Shown in pieces: positions 26,695-35,172 of a stretch of DNA of 64,000 nucleotides. This stretch comes from Bifidobacterium bifidum ATCC 29521 = JCM 1255 = DSM 20456 (GTDB taxonomy: Bacteria; Actinomycetota; Actinomycetes; Actinomycetales; Bifidobacteriaceae), in the NCBI RefSeq assembly GCF_001025135.1, contig NZ_AP012323.1, positions 1,736,001 through 1,800,000 of the forward strand, given 5' to 3'. Each line of letters begins with the position of its first letter. Position 1 is the stretch's first letter. A program made the position numbers and the translations under genes. The notes under the pieces are model-generated. The model worked only from the letters and a program-made list of their open reading frames with translations, did no database searches and was not told where the DNA came from.

Positions 26695-28410
26695 TCACAG
26701 GGCGTCATCGGATGAGCATCCGCCGCTGTCATCGACATAACGGACGGCCACTTTCCCCTCGATGGTGTACGGCACGTTGATGATCAGTTCGGGCCCGCCT
26801 TCGGGAATGGTGCTGTAATCGAGGTTGGATGCGCCGCCGTCGCACGCCGGCTTCTCACCGGAACGGCCCGAGAACGTGTTGTCCAGACGCAGGAAATCGT
26901 ATCCCCACTGGTTTCTGGTGATCGTATACCGGCCTCCGATAGAACCGACGAGCCGATACCCGTCGCTGCGCTTGCCGAACGCAAAGCTGCATCCTTGCGG
27001 CAAAGTCAGAATCACCCGGGCCCGATAGGCCGAGATGCGCAGGTCCCCGACCGGACACGTCGATTGCCTGACCTTTCCGTCGACATCCGTCACCTTGTGG
27101 GGGCTGATGCCGGGCACGCCATCTCGCGTCAGATCAATGCTGACGCGGTCGTCGCCGTAATTCGTGCCGACGAACCGCACGCCCTGTTGCAATCGGGCGA
27201 TCTGCTGATCGGTGGCGCCATATTTCGTGACTCCGCGAACATTGACCAGCGTGCCGCCTTCGGACTGCATGGCATCCACCGTATAGCTGTAAGCGACGTT
27301 GACGCCCAGTACGCAGACCGCGACGAACGCGGCGGTCCAGGCGAGCGGAATCAGGCCTCCGGAGCGGCGTCCCATCAGGCCAAGCACCGTTATGACAGCA
27401 CCCAGAGCCAGGCAGACGCCGCCAATCCACAGCGTGAGCACACGGGTCATCGATTCGATGGATGAGTTGTCGTTTGCCAGCATCAGAACCGCACCGGAGA
27501 CGAGCATCAGCCCGATCATGCCGATGACGATGGCGAAACCGGCCGGCTTGCGGCGCTCGTATTTCGGTGGAAGAGGCCCCGCCGATGGGCGATACGGAGA
27601 CGACTGGTACGGCATGGGAGGACGTGCGGGCCGATCGGCGGTATGGGGCTGGCCGAAGCCGTATCCCGGAGCGGGCTGCTGGAACGGCTGACGCACCGAC
27701 GCTACGGAGGACTCCGCTGCACTTCCCGCGGTTTCCGGCGCGGTGGGCCCTGATGAGCCAGCCGTGCCGGCATCGGCCGCCTGCTCTCCCGTGTCCGCAC
27801 CGTCATAGGCGTATGACGAGGCCGGCCATCCGCGCCGGTATGAGCCGTTCTCAGAATCGCCGGTACCGCTGGCATCGCTGACGCCGCTGCCCGACCCGTA
27901 TCCGCCATGCCGCCGGTTGGCGTTCTGCACCAGGGCCCACAGCACCAGCGCCGCGCACAGGGCCGCCGCGAGACCGGCACCGGGGACGGCGACCGCCAGC
28001 ATCATCATGATTATCACGCCAAGCATGTTCCAATCCCAGCGCCCGTCGATCAGCTCCTCGCCGAGGATACGGCCATCCCGCGCATCGGGCAGCAGCGCCC
28101 ATGCGATGGCATACAGCGCCAAACCGAATCCGCATAGCACCACGCTCGCCAGCACCAGTGCCCGCACCAGAGTCGGGCTCCATCCCACGCGCTGCGCGAT
28201 GGCGCTGCACACGCCGGCGATCCACCGGTCGTCCCCGCGCTCCATCGCGCTGCCGCGGATCCACGAGAAGAACCGGTCGCTCTGCCGCTTCGGCTTCGGC
28301 TGGGGTCCGGGCGCAGGAGAGCCGTACGGATTTGAACCGTACGAATCCGAACCATTCGTGCCGGGGCCGGCGGCGCCACCCGCGTCATAGGCATACGTTG
28401 TATCGTTCAT
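26695..28410 (-). CDS. PspC-domain membrane protein
   Basis: A 571-residue protein. A Gly/Ser/Pro-rich N-terminus is followed by a PspC domain (about 35-105: DDRWIAGVCSAIAQRVGWSPTLVRALVLASVV, then a helix ending in WALLPD). Further hydrophobic helices follow (about 125-155), then a disordered linker, a membrane region (about 280-375) and a C-terminal extracytoplasmic beta-rich domain with repeated Gly-Arg strands. PspC proteins sense envelope stress. The gene is divergent (113 nt) from a second PspC-domain protein fused to a histidine kinase. The start at 28410 removes an upstream frame with no ribosome site. This layout matches the PspC/LiaS-LiaR-like loci of actinobacteria. Confidence 0.85.
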   Translation of the reverse strand: MNDTTYAYDAGGAAGPGTNGSDSYGSNPYGSPAPGPQPKPKRQSDRFFSWIRGSAMERGDDRWIAGVCSAIAQRVGWSPTLVRALVLASVVLCGFGLALYAIAWALLPDARDGRILGEELIDGRWDWNMLGVIIMMMLAVAVPGAGLAAALCAALVLWALVQNANRRHGGYGSGSGVSDASGTGDSENGSYRRGWPASSYAYDGADTGEQAADAGTAGSSGPTAPETAGSAAESSVASVRQPFQQPAPGYGFGQPHTADRPARPPMPYQSSPYRPSAGPLPPKYERRKPAGFAIVIGMIGLMLVSGAVLMLANDNSSIESMTRVLTLWIGGVCLALGAVITVLGLMGRRSGGLIPLAWTAAFVAVCVLGVNVAYSYTVDAMQSEGGTLVNVRGVTKYGATDQQIARLQQGVRFVGTNYGDDRVSIDLTRDGVPGISPHKVTDVDGKVRQSTCPVGDLRISAYRARVILTLPQGCSFAFGKRSDGYRLVGSIGGRYTITRNQWGYDFLRLDNTFSGRSGEKPACDGGASNLDYSTIPEGGPELIINVPYTIEGKVAVRYVDDSGGCSSDDAL

Positions 28411-28523
28411 GCTTCCATTACAGCAGCAACCGGCCGCCGCACGCATCGGGGGACACCCTGATTGTTCCCTGAACCGGGGCGTTATGCCCCATGTCGTCTT
28501 CCCCGGAGGCGCACAATGGGACC

Positions 28524-29969
28524 ATGATCCAGCCGAACAACCCATACCGGCAGCCGCACGCGCCCCGTCGGACGCAATGGCAGGCCCGCCGCGCCCAACC
28601 GCCGTCCGCCGCGCCGAGCCTGCCATTGATGCGCCCGCGGAACGGGCGCGTCCTCGTCGGCGTGTGCCGTGGCGTGAGCCTACATCTGGGAGCGCCCGTA
28701 TGGCTGGTGCGACTCGCGTTCGCCGCGGCCGCTCTCGCGTTCGGGGCCGGCGTCATCGCATACGTGTTCCTGTGGATGTTCATGCCGGTCGGCGATCCCG
28801 TCGCCGCCGCGCAGGCCATGTCGGATGCGGCCTCGACAGGTTTCGCCGAGCCGCTCTCCCGCGGTAATGCGGCATACGCCGGCACCGCGGGTGACAGTGG
28901 CCGCAGCGACGCCGACGACTCCTCGGAGGGACTGGCGGCGGCTCTGCGCCGCGCCCCGAAACCTTCACTGGTGGCATTGGCCGGTCTGGTGTTCATCGCC
29001 ATAAGCGTGCTGCTGTCGTTTGCCGGCGGACGGGAGCTGATCGTGCCGCTGGCCGTCGCCGTCGGCGGCCTCGGACTGGCATGGTCGCGGTTTGACGCGG
29101 ACGAGGGCAAACTGCCATCGATGCTTGGCGGCATCGTGCTTCTGTTCGTCGGCTATGCGATCTTCGTGTTCACCAGCACGGTTCCGGGGTGGGGCGCGTC
29201 CCCTCGCCGCATCATCATCGGCGGGTTCGTACTGCTGGCCGGCACGGCTCTGGCGATCGTGCCTTGGGTGAGCACGCTCATCCGCTCCCTATCCACCGAG
29301 CGCGCACTCAAGGAGCGTGAAGAGGAACGTGCCGACATGACCGCGCACCTGCACGATGGCGTGCTGCAGACGCTCGCCCTGATCCAGCTGCACAGCGACG
29401 ACCCGCAGACCGTGTTCTCGCTCGCCCGGCAGCAGGAGCGCGAACTGCGCGAATGGCTGTATCAGGAACGCACCACATCGGACCGTTCGGTCAGCGCCGG
29501 GCTGAAGGCCATCGCCGCGCAGACGGAAGACGAGCACGGCAAACCGATCGAAGTGGTGACCGTGGGCGACGCGAGGCCCAGTGCCCAGACCGACGCGCTG
29601 CTCGATGCCACGCAGCAGGCGCTCATCAACGCCGTGACGCATGGCGGCGAGCCCATCTCCGTGTATTGCGAGGCCGGCGCCGACAAGGTTGAGGTCTTCG
29701 TGCGCGATCATGGCGATGGGTTCGACGTGAACGCGATTCCCGAGGGCCGGCTCGGCATCCGCGAGTCGATCATCGGGCGGATCCGACGACGGGGCGGTAC
29801 AGTGGAGATCGTATCGAGGCCGCATTGGGGCACCGAGGTGCGCATGCACATGCCGGTCGCAGGCGGACGGCAACCGAACCAGCGGGGCGATGCCACGAAC
29901 GCCGGCGGGCAGCATGGACGACCGCCATCCGGCGCGGCATCATACACACGCACGCAGAGGGAAACATGA
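28524..29969 (+). CDS. PspC-domain histidine kinase (NarL/LiaS type)
   Basis: A 481-residue sensor kinase. An N-terminal PspC domain (about 33-92: GRVLVGVCRGVSLHLGAPVWLVRLAF) is followed by several membrane helices (about 145-260) and a HisKA_3 dimerisation region with the phospho-histidine in TAHLHDGVLQTLALIQLH. The HATPase_c domain then follows with N-box ATQQALINAVTHGG, G1 VRDHGDGFD and GTEVRMHMP. A fused PspC input domain indicates a membrane-stress sensor. The stop overlaps the regulator start (ATGA). The frame is open to 28491, and the exact start (28524 here) is not certain. Confidence 0.9.
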   Translation: MIQPNNPYRQPHAPRRTQWQARRAQPPSAAPSLPLMRPRNGRVLVGVCRGVSLHLGAPVWLVRLAFAAAALAFGAGVIAYVFLWMFMPVGDPVAAAQAMSDAASTGFAEPLSRGNAAYAGTAGDSGRSDADDSSEGLAAALRRAPKPSLVALAGLVFIAISVLLSFAGGRELIVPLAVAVGGLGLAWSRFDADEGKLPSMLGGIVLLFVGYAIFVFTSTVPGWGASPRRIIIGGFVLLAGTALAIVPWVSTLIRSLSTERALKEREEERADMTAHLHDGVLQTLALIQLHSDDPQTVFSLARQQERELREWLYQERTTSDRSVSAGLKAIAAQTEDEHGKPIEVVTVGDARPSAQTDALLDATQQALINAVTHGGEPISVYCEAGADKVEVFVRDHGDGFDVNAIPEGRLGIRESIIGRIRRRGGTVEIVSRPHWGTEVRMHMPVAGGRQPNQRGDATNAGGQHGRPPSGAASYTRTQRET

Positions 29970-30799
29970 TTCGACAGGTGAAGCATATGGGTCAGGCAGA
30001 CAGCACAAGCATCGGACCGACATCAGGAGCGGATGCGAGGCAAGGGGCGGCCGGTGAGTTCGGCAGCGTGGAGTGCAACGACGTGGAGTCCGGCAGAGCC
30101 ACTGATACGGATACCACTCCCCGCGAAGCTGCGGCGACGCCGATTCGCGTGGCCGTCGTCGACGACCATGAGATGTTCCGCGCCGGTGTCATCGCCACGC
30201 TGCAGCCGTACTTCCACATCGTCGGGCAGGCCGCCGACGTGGAAGGCTCGATCGCGATGATCGCCGACATCAGACCGGACGTGGTGCTGCTCGACGTGCA
30301 CGTACCCGGCGGCGAGGGAGGAGGAGGCGCGGAGATCCTCGCCAAATCGCAGCCGCTCTCCCCCGCTTCCGCGTTCCTGGCGCTGTCGGTGTCGGATTCG
30401 CCGCAGGACGTCGGCTCGGTGATTCGTGCCGGCGCACGCGGATACGTTACCAAAACCATCACCGGCGACGATCTGATCTCATCCATCAAGCAGGTGCACG
30501 AAGGGTATGCGGTGTTCTCGCCGAAACTGGCCGGATTCGTGCTGTCCGCCTTCCAGGGGGCGCCGATGGACGGGGCCGGCGGCGCGCGGGGCCGCGACGA
30601 GGAGCTGGACCTGCTGTCAGGCCGCGAGCAGGAGGTCATGCGCCTGATCGCCCGCGGATACACATACAAGGAGGTCGCCGCCGAATTGTTCATCTCCATC
30701 AAGACCGTGGAGACCCACATGTCAAACGTGCTGCGCAAATTGCAGCTGTCCAACCGCACTGAACTGACCCGCTGGGCAGCCGACCGCCGCATCGTATGA
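29966..30799 (+). CDS. NarL/LuxR-family response regulator
   Basis: A 277-residue regulator paired with the preceding kinase. About 60 non-homologous N-terminal residues precede the receiver domain: RVAVVDDHEMFR (acidic pair), phospho-acceptor Asp in VVLLDVHVPGG, and the conserved Lys in YVTKTITGDD. The C-terminal LuxR HTH has LSGREQEVMRLIARGYTYKEVAAELFISIKTVETHMSNVLRKL. ATG 29966 overlaps the kinase stop; a second in-frame ATG at 29987 is possible. Probable targets are its own locus and the divergent pspC gene, but no operator can be shown. Confidence 0.92.
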   Translation: MIRQVKHMGQADSTSIGPTSGADARQGAAGEFGSVECNDVESGRATDTDTTPREAAATPIRVAVVDDHEMFRAGVIATLQPYFHIVGQAADVEGSIAMIADIRPDVVLLDVHVPGGEGGGGAEILAKSQPLSPASAFLALSVSDSPQDVGSVIRAGARGYVTKTITGDDLISSIKQVHEGYAVFSPKLAGFVLSAFQGAPMDGAGGARGRDEELDLLSGREQEVMRLIARGYTYKEVAAELFISIKTVETHMSNVLRKLQLSNRTELTRWAADRRIV

Positions 30800-30920
30800 G
30801 GCAAGGCACGACCGGCGCGGCGACATTTCCATGCCGACGGTGAAACGGACGCCACCCACGTAGAGCGTTCTTCATACACTGGTAACGAACAAAACCCTAT
30901 CCTCGTCGGAAGGAAACAGC

Positions 30921-32369
30921 ATGACCGCTGAAGCAAACGTCGGTGTCGTCGGACTGGCCGCAATGGGAGCGAGCCTCGCCCGCAATCTCGCCCGTCACGG
31001 CAACAAGGTGGCGGTGTTCAACCGTCACTATTCGCGTACCGAGAAACTCATCACCGAGCATGGCAGCGAGGGCGAGTTCTTCCCCGCGAAGACGATGGAG
31101 GAATTCGTGGCATCGCTGAAGAAGCCGCGCACCGCGATCATCATGGTCAAGGCGGGCGAGCCGACCGACGCGATGATCGGCCAGCTGGCCGATCTGATGG
31201 AGCCGGGCGACATCATCGTCGACGCCGGCAACGCGCACTTCCCCGATACGATCCGCCGCGAGAAGGCGATCAGCGCCCGCGGACTGCACTTCGTCGGCTG
31301 CGGCGTGTCCGGCGGCGAGGAAGGCGCCCTGCTCGGACCCTCGATGATGCCCGGCGGCAGCGAGGAGTCCTGGAAGACGCTCAAGCCGATCTTCGAGTCC
31401 ATCGCGGCGAAGGCCGAGGGTGAGCCGTGCGTGACGCATATCGGCGAGAACGGCGCTGGCCATTTCGTGAAGATGGTGCACAACGGCATCGAATACTCCG
31501 ACATGCAGCTCATCTCCGAGAGCTACGACCTGATGCGTCGCGCGCTCGGTATGACGCCGGCTGAGATCGGCGACGTGTTCGAGGAGTGGAACAAGACCGA
31601 GCTGGAGTCCTACCTGATCGAGATCACCGCCGACGTGCTGCATCAAGTCGACAAGAAGACCGGCAAGCCGCTGGTCGACGTGATCGTGGATCACGCGGGC
31701 ATGAAGGGCACCGGCACGTGGACCGTGCAGTCGGCGCTTGATCTGGCCGTGCCGGTGACCGGTATCGCCGAGGCCGTGTTCGCGCGAGGACTGTCCGGGC
31801 AGGCCGAGCTTCGCGCCGAAGCCCAGAAGCAGGACTTCGAGGGACCGTCCGGCGTGGTGCCGATGGCCGAGGAAGACAAGGTCGCGTTCATCAATGACAT
31901 CCGCGAGGCGCTGTACGCTTCGAAGATCGTCGCGTACGCCCAGGGCTTCAACGAGATCACCGAAGCCGCCAAGGTGTATGACTGGAAGATCGATCTGGCT
32001 GCGGTGGCGCGCATCTGGCGCGGTGGCTGCATCATCCGTGCAAAGTTCCTGAACCGCATCTCCGACGCGTTCGAGAACGGCGAAGCCAACGTGTCTCTGC
32101 TGTTCGCCCCGTACTTCAAGGACGCGATCGAGACCGCCGAGCGCTCGTGGCGACGCGTGGTCTCCCGTGCGATTACATTCGGCATCCCGGTGCCGGTGTT
32201 CGCCTCCTCGCTGGAGTACTTCGACGGCCTGCGCTCCCCGCGCCTGCCCGCCGCCCTGATCCAGGGCCAGCGCGACTACTTCGGCGCCCACACCTACCAG
32301 CGCACCGACATGCCCGGTGCTTTCCACACGTTGTGGGCTGAGCCTGGCCGTGAGGAAATCATTGCGTGA
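30921..32369 (+). CDS. gnd: 6-phosphogluconate dehydrogenase (decarboxylating)
   Basis: A 482-residue enzyme oxidising 6-phosphogluconate to ribulose 5-phosphate with NADP. It has the Rossmann motif VGVVGLAAMGASLARNLARHG, the substrate loop GCGVSGGEEGALLGPSMMPGG, the catalytic Lys in GAGHFVKMVHNGIEYSDMQ, and C-terminal YFGAHTYQRTD. The Rossmann glycine motif is GxAxxG rather than GxGxxG or GxAxMG, as in other long-form Gnds. AAGGAAA is upstream of the ATG, with TACACT at 30875-30880 as a likely -10 box, so this gene has a normal leader. It is convergent with pgl-opcA-zwf. Confidence 0.97.
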   Translation: MTAEANVGVVGLAAMGASLARNLARHGNKVAVFNRHYSRTEKLITEHGSEGEFFPAKTMEEFVASLKKPRTAIIMVKAGEPTDAMIGQLADLMEPGDIIVDAGNAHFPDTIRREKAISARGLHFVGCGVSGGEEGALLGPSMMPGGSEESWKTLKPIFESIAAKAEGEPCVTHIGENGAGHFVKMVHNGIEYSDMQLISESYDLMRRALGMTPAEIGDVFEEWNKTELESYLIEITADVLHQVDKKTGKPLVDVIVDHAGMKGTGTWTVQSALDLAVPVTGIAEAVFARGLSGQAELRAEAQKQDFEGPSGVVPMAEEDKVAFINDIREALYASKIVAYAQGFNEITEAAKVYDWKIDLAAVARIWRGGCIIRAKFLNRISDAFENGEANVSLLFAPYFKDAIETAERSWRRVVSRAITFGIPVPVFASSLEYFDGLRSPRLPAALIQGQRDYFGAHTYQRTDMPGAFHTLWAEPGREEIIA

Positions 32370-32518
32370 TTTCCGGTGACAGCCGCGAGGAGACACCGAG
32401 CCTCGCGAAGCGAGACCCCAATCGTAGGGGCCGAAGGCGAGCCTGGTCATAAGCAAACACCGAGCCTCACCACAAGCCCCTCTCTACCGCTCGCAGATCG
32501 AACGCGAACCATACGAAT

Positions 32519-32560
32519 GATGGCGCAGGCTCCCCTAGGGGCGCCTGCGCCATCGTGTTT
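32519..32560 (+). terminator. Terminator after gnd
   Basis: Arms GATGGCGCAGGC (32519-32530) and complement (32543-32554) with an inner CCCC/GGGG pair, followed by GTGTTT. The interval between gnd and this hairpin contains a GCGAAGCGAGACCCC..GGGG copy of the family I hairpin near 32402-32441. Confidence 0.65.
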
Positions 32561-32691
32561 CATCGGCACACCATTCATATCGTGTGGTTCCCATTTTTCA
32601 CACAGACGTTTTTCGCGCACAGTAATCGCAACCAGCCGCATCCCAACATCACCAATCAACGCCCAGTCACCGCCGGCGGTGCATATCCTCC

Positions 32692-32898
32692 TGTACAACG
32701 CGCGCATTGTAGGCAAACGCAGCAGTTGTACATACACCGTCCCGAGAGACCTCGCACACCATTCCTCATTTCGTTGGAATTCCAACGTTTCCAGGAACTC
32801 CGTCGGTGTACAACAGTGGGCGCAATCGTTTTCAACGGCTGTTGTACAGATTCCGCCCCGTACAACGCGCGCATTATGCCATTTCGCGGGAGTTGTAC
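32692..32898. repeat. Cluster of three GTACAAC palindromes (family C)
   Basis: Three successive hairpins share the half-site TGTACAAC/GTTGTACA: 32692-32699 with 32725-32732, 32807-32815 with 32840-32848, and 32860-32866 with 32892-32898. Between the first and second is the perfect 16-bp palindrome CGTTGGAATTCCAACG (32772-32787). The first unit also holds CGCATTGTAGGCAAACGC, which recurs almost unchanged in the 44.6-kb element. The remainder of the 870-bp gap 32370-33238 shows no protein-like frame. Confidence 0.8.
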
Positions 32899-33120
32899 AC
32901 GCATCGGCATCGCAACCCTGCGCGCTTCTTGCGCTGCATCCCATTCGCATGCCGGACCGCACCGGGCACGCAATGAACCCTCGGGCGGAGTGAACGAAAT
33001 TCGCAATACGACCGGATTGTCCAGTACGATCGTCGAACCGCATCGCCATGATTGACAGACCGGCCTCAATCTCATGCCATGATGAACACCAATCAGATCT
33101 TATTTCACGATGGGAGACGC

Positions 33121-33162
33121 GGCACGAAACGGCAAAACCATGCATCTTTGCCGTTTCGTGCC
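33121..33162. repeat. Perfect 16-bp hairpin (family H)
   Basis: GGCACGAAACGGCAAA (33121-33136) and its exact complement (33147-33162) around a 10-nt loop, between convergent gnd and pgl. The arm resembles the inner stem of the element at 58080-58221 (GTGCGAAATGGTCGTTT). Confidence 0.8.
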
Positions 33163-33177
33163 ACGGAATCCTCGAAT

Positions 33178-33235
33178 TGTCTCGTTATCCGAAATAACAG
33201 GCGTCAAATACCGAACTATCCGATAGTCGAGACAA
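33178..33235 (-). terminator. Hairpin immediately downstream of pgl
   Basis: TTGTCTCG (33178-33185) and CGAGACAA (33228-33235) with partial pairing inside, directly abutting the pgl stop. Confidence 0.45.
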
Positions 33236-33238
33236 ACC

Positions 33239-34027
33239 TCACAGCTTGCTGGCGGCGTCCTGGTCGATGTACCAGATGAGTTCCTCGCCGTCGGCGAAGG
33301 AGCTCGGGGCCTGCGGATTGCGCGGCTGGGCGAAGGCGGCGGCGACCGCATCGGCCTTGCGCTCCCCGGACGCGAACACCCACGTGTGCCGCGAACGGGC
33401 GATCATGGGAACGGTGAGCGTCACGCGCAGCGGCGGCGGCTTCGGCGAATCGCGCACGCCGGCGACCAGCACATGCGGGTCGTCGATCAGCACTTCAGGC
33501 CGGCCGGGGAACAGCGACGCGAAATGCGCATCCGGGCCGACGCCGAACAACGCGATGTCCAGCGTCGGCTCCTCCCCCAGCTGCTCGATCAGCTCCTTTT
33601 GGTAGGCGGCGGCCGCATCGGCCAGCACCGCATCGTTCTCCTCGTCGGTGGCTGCGGCGATCTGTGCGGCGTCGCGCGTGTCAGCGGGCATCTCGTGGAT
33701 GTTCTCCTCCGGCATCAGCCCGCGCTCCACCAGGATGTTCAGGAACCGCCGCGCCTGCTTGGCGTTGCGGTCGTCGCTGTCCTCGGGCACGAACCGCTCG
33801 TCGCCCCACCAGATGTGCACGCGCGAGGCGTCCAGGTCATCGGCCAGCGGGTCGGTGCCGATCGCGCGCAGCACGCGATTGCCGTCGGTCCCGCCGGTCA
33901 GCGCTATATCCACGCGGCTGCGCCCCGGTTCGGCGAGCAGGTTCCTGATCGTGGTCAGCACGCGCACGGCCACAGCTTGCGCCAGAACATCGGGGTTCGG
34001 GCATGTTACGGTTTTTCTTTGCGACAT
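33239..34027 (-). CDS. pgl: 6-phosphogluconolactonase
   Basis: A 262-residue DevB-type lactonase hydrolysing 6-phosphogluconolactone. Recognised segments are DIALTGGTDGNRVLRA (usual SGGSTP-like phosphate loop, here divergent), VHIWWGDERFVP, and GVGPDAHFASLFPG, where the family has GxGxDGHxASLFPG. The Gly to Ala and Thr to Phe changes in this last loop are unusual, but the catalytic His is kept. AAAGGAG lies 8-9 nt before the ATG. It is separated from opcA by 155 nt containing a strong hairpin, so it may have its own promoter. Confidence 0.93.
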   Translation of the reverse strand: MSQRKTVTCPNPDVLAQAVAVRVLTTIRNLLAEPGRSRVDIALTGGTDGNRVLRAIGTDPLADDLDASRVHIWWGDERFVPEDSDDRNAKQARRFLNILVERGLMPEENIHEMPADTRDAAQIAAATDEENDAVLADAAAAYQKELIEQLGEEPTLDIALFGVGPDAHFASLFPGRPEVLIDDPHVLVAGVRDSPKPPPLRVTLTVPMIARSRHTWVFASGERKADAVAAAFAQPRNPQAPSSFADGEELIWYIDQDAASKL

Positions 34028-34139
34028 CAGTTACAGCTCCTTTGTCGTTCTGATTCGGTCTTCACGCGCCCGGGCATGGGCGCGTGACGGTTCCGTGACG
34101 CTCACGCATCGTCGTTCATTCGTTGATTCACCGATTGCC

Positions 34140-34177
34140 GTCGGGCCGGCGCCTTGCGGTCGAGACGCCGGCCCGAC
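34140..34177 (-). terminator. GC hairpin between opcA and pgl
   Basis: Perfect 12-base arms GTCGGGCCGGCG (34140-34151) and complement (34166-34177), just after the opcA stop. No U-tract is present, so only partial attenuation of pgl is expected. Confidence 0.5.
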
Positions 34178-34182
34178 AGTGC

Positions 34183-35172
34183 TTATTCGGCAGGATGAAT
34201 CAGATTCCATCCCTGGGTGATGACTTCAGCATACACTTCATCCGGGTCGAGCTGACGCAGCTCTTCGCTCAGGCATTCCTCAAGCGTCCTCGTGGGCACG
34301 CTGATGGATTGCGGCGACTGGCCAGGCGTGCTGATGACGGCGATGCCCTCCTTCGCGTCCGGCCGCTCCAGACTGAGCGTCCCGTCCGCGCGCGTCAGGT
34401 ATACGCCGGTCACGGCGGTCGCGCCGGGCACCTCCTCCATGATGACGGGCACGTTGAGCTTCAGCCGCAGCCAGGCCGCCAGCAAATCCATGGGCAGGAA
34501 GCCCTTCGGACCGGAGACCTTCACCGTGCTGATCGGCAGGTGCGGCGGCTGGTCGAGCATGGTGGCGAGCATCGCACGCCACACCGTCAGGCGCGTCCAT
34601 GCCATGTCCACGTTCTTCGGCGACCAGTTGCGGCGCAGATCCTCGATGGTGCGGTAGGGGTTCGACGAGTGCATGGCGTCGGTGATGCGACTCCTCGCCA
34701 TCGCGCCGAGCAGGTCCTTGGACGGGTTGGCCGGCGCCTCGTTCGGCCACCACGCCACGACCGGCGCGTCGGGCACGAGCAGTGGGATGACCAACGTGTC
34801 GGGATGATGGACCAGCCCACCACGCGGGTGCAGCACGATGATCTCACCGGCACCGGCGTCCGCGCCGAAGCGCACCTGGGCGTCCAGATTGGAATTGTCG
34901 TACGCCGCATCCGCGTCCTCGGCGGGCTTGGGCGCACCCTCGACGGGCTTGCGCACGCCATTTCCACGCCGCGGGGAGATGGCGATGACACGGCACGGGT
35001 GCTCGCGGCTGGCGGCGTTGGCCAGTTCCAGCGCCTGCTCCAGCTCGTCCTCGGTGGTGGAGATCAGCAGCGTCAGCACGCGGCCGGTCGCCGACTCGCC
35101 GCGCTCCTCGTGCAACTCGTCGATCTTCTGCGATATCTCGCGGGTGCGGGTGTTCGGCATTTCGATAATCAT
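34183..35172 (-). CDS. opcA: Glucose-6-phosphate dehydrogenase assembly protein OpcA
   Basis: A 329-residue actinobacterial/cyanobacterial accessory protein that allosterically supports glucose-6-phosphate dehydrogenase. Family landmarks are RVLTLLISTTEDELEQAL near the N-terminus, EIIVLHPRGGLVHHPDTLVIPLLVPDAPVVAWWP, TDAMHSSNPYRTIEDLRR, TRLTVWRAMLATMLDQP and the long FLPMDLLAAWLRLKL segment. The start overlaps the zwf stop (ATGA), so the two are translationally coupled, as in other actinobacteria. Confidence 0.95.
   Translation of the reverse strand: MIIEMPNTRTREISQKIDELHEERGESATGRVLTLLISTTEDELEQALELANAASREHPCRVIAISPRRGNGVRKPVEGAPKPAEDADAAYDNSNLDAQVRFGADAGAGEIIVLHPRGGLVHHPDTLVIPLLVPDAPVVAWWPNEAPANPSKDLLGAMARSRITDAMHSSNPYRTIEDLRRNWSPKNVDMAWTRLTVWRAMLATMLDQPPHLPISTVKVSGPKGFLPMDLLAAWLRLKLNVPVIMEEVPGATAVTGVYLTRADGTLSLERPDAKEGIAVISTPGQSPQSISVPTRTLEECLSEELRQLDPDEVYAEVITQGWNLIHPAE

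Noticed and set aside
32555-33145. Overlapping frames of 140-230 codons in the gnd-pgl gap
   Set aside because: They are open on both strands through palindromes, have atypical composition and lack ribosome sites or family features.
32370-33238. CRISPR array suggested by the repeated GTACAAC hairpins
   Set aside because: The copies differ in length and spacing, are palindromic units with no uniform spacers, and no cas genes are present.
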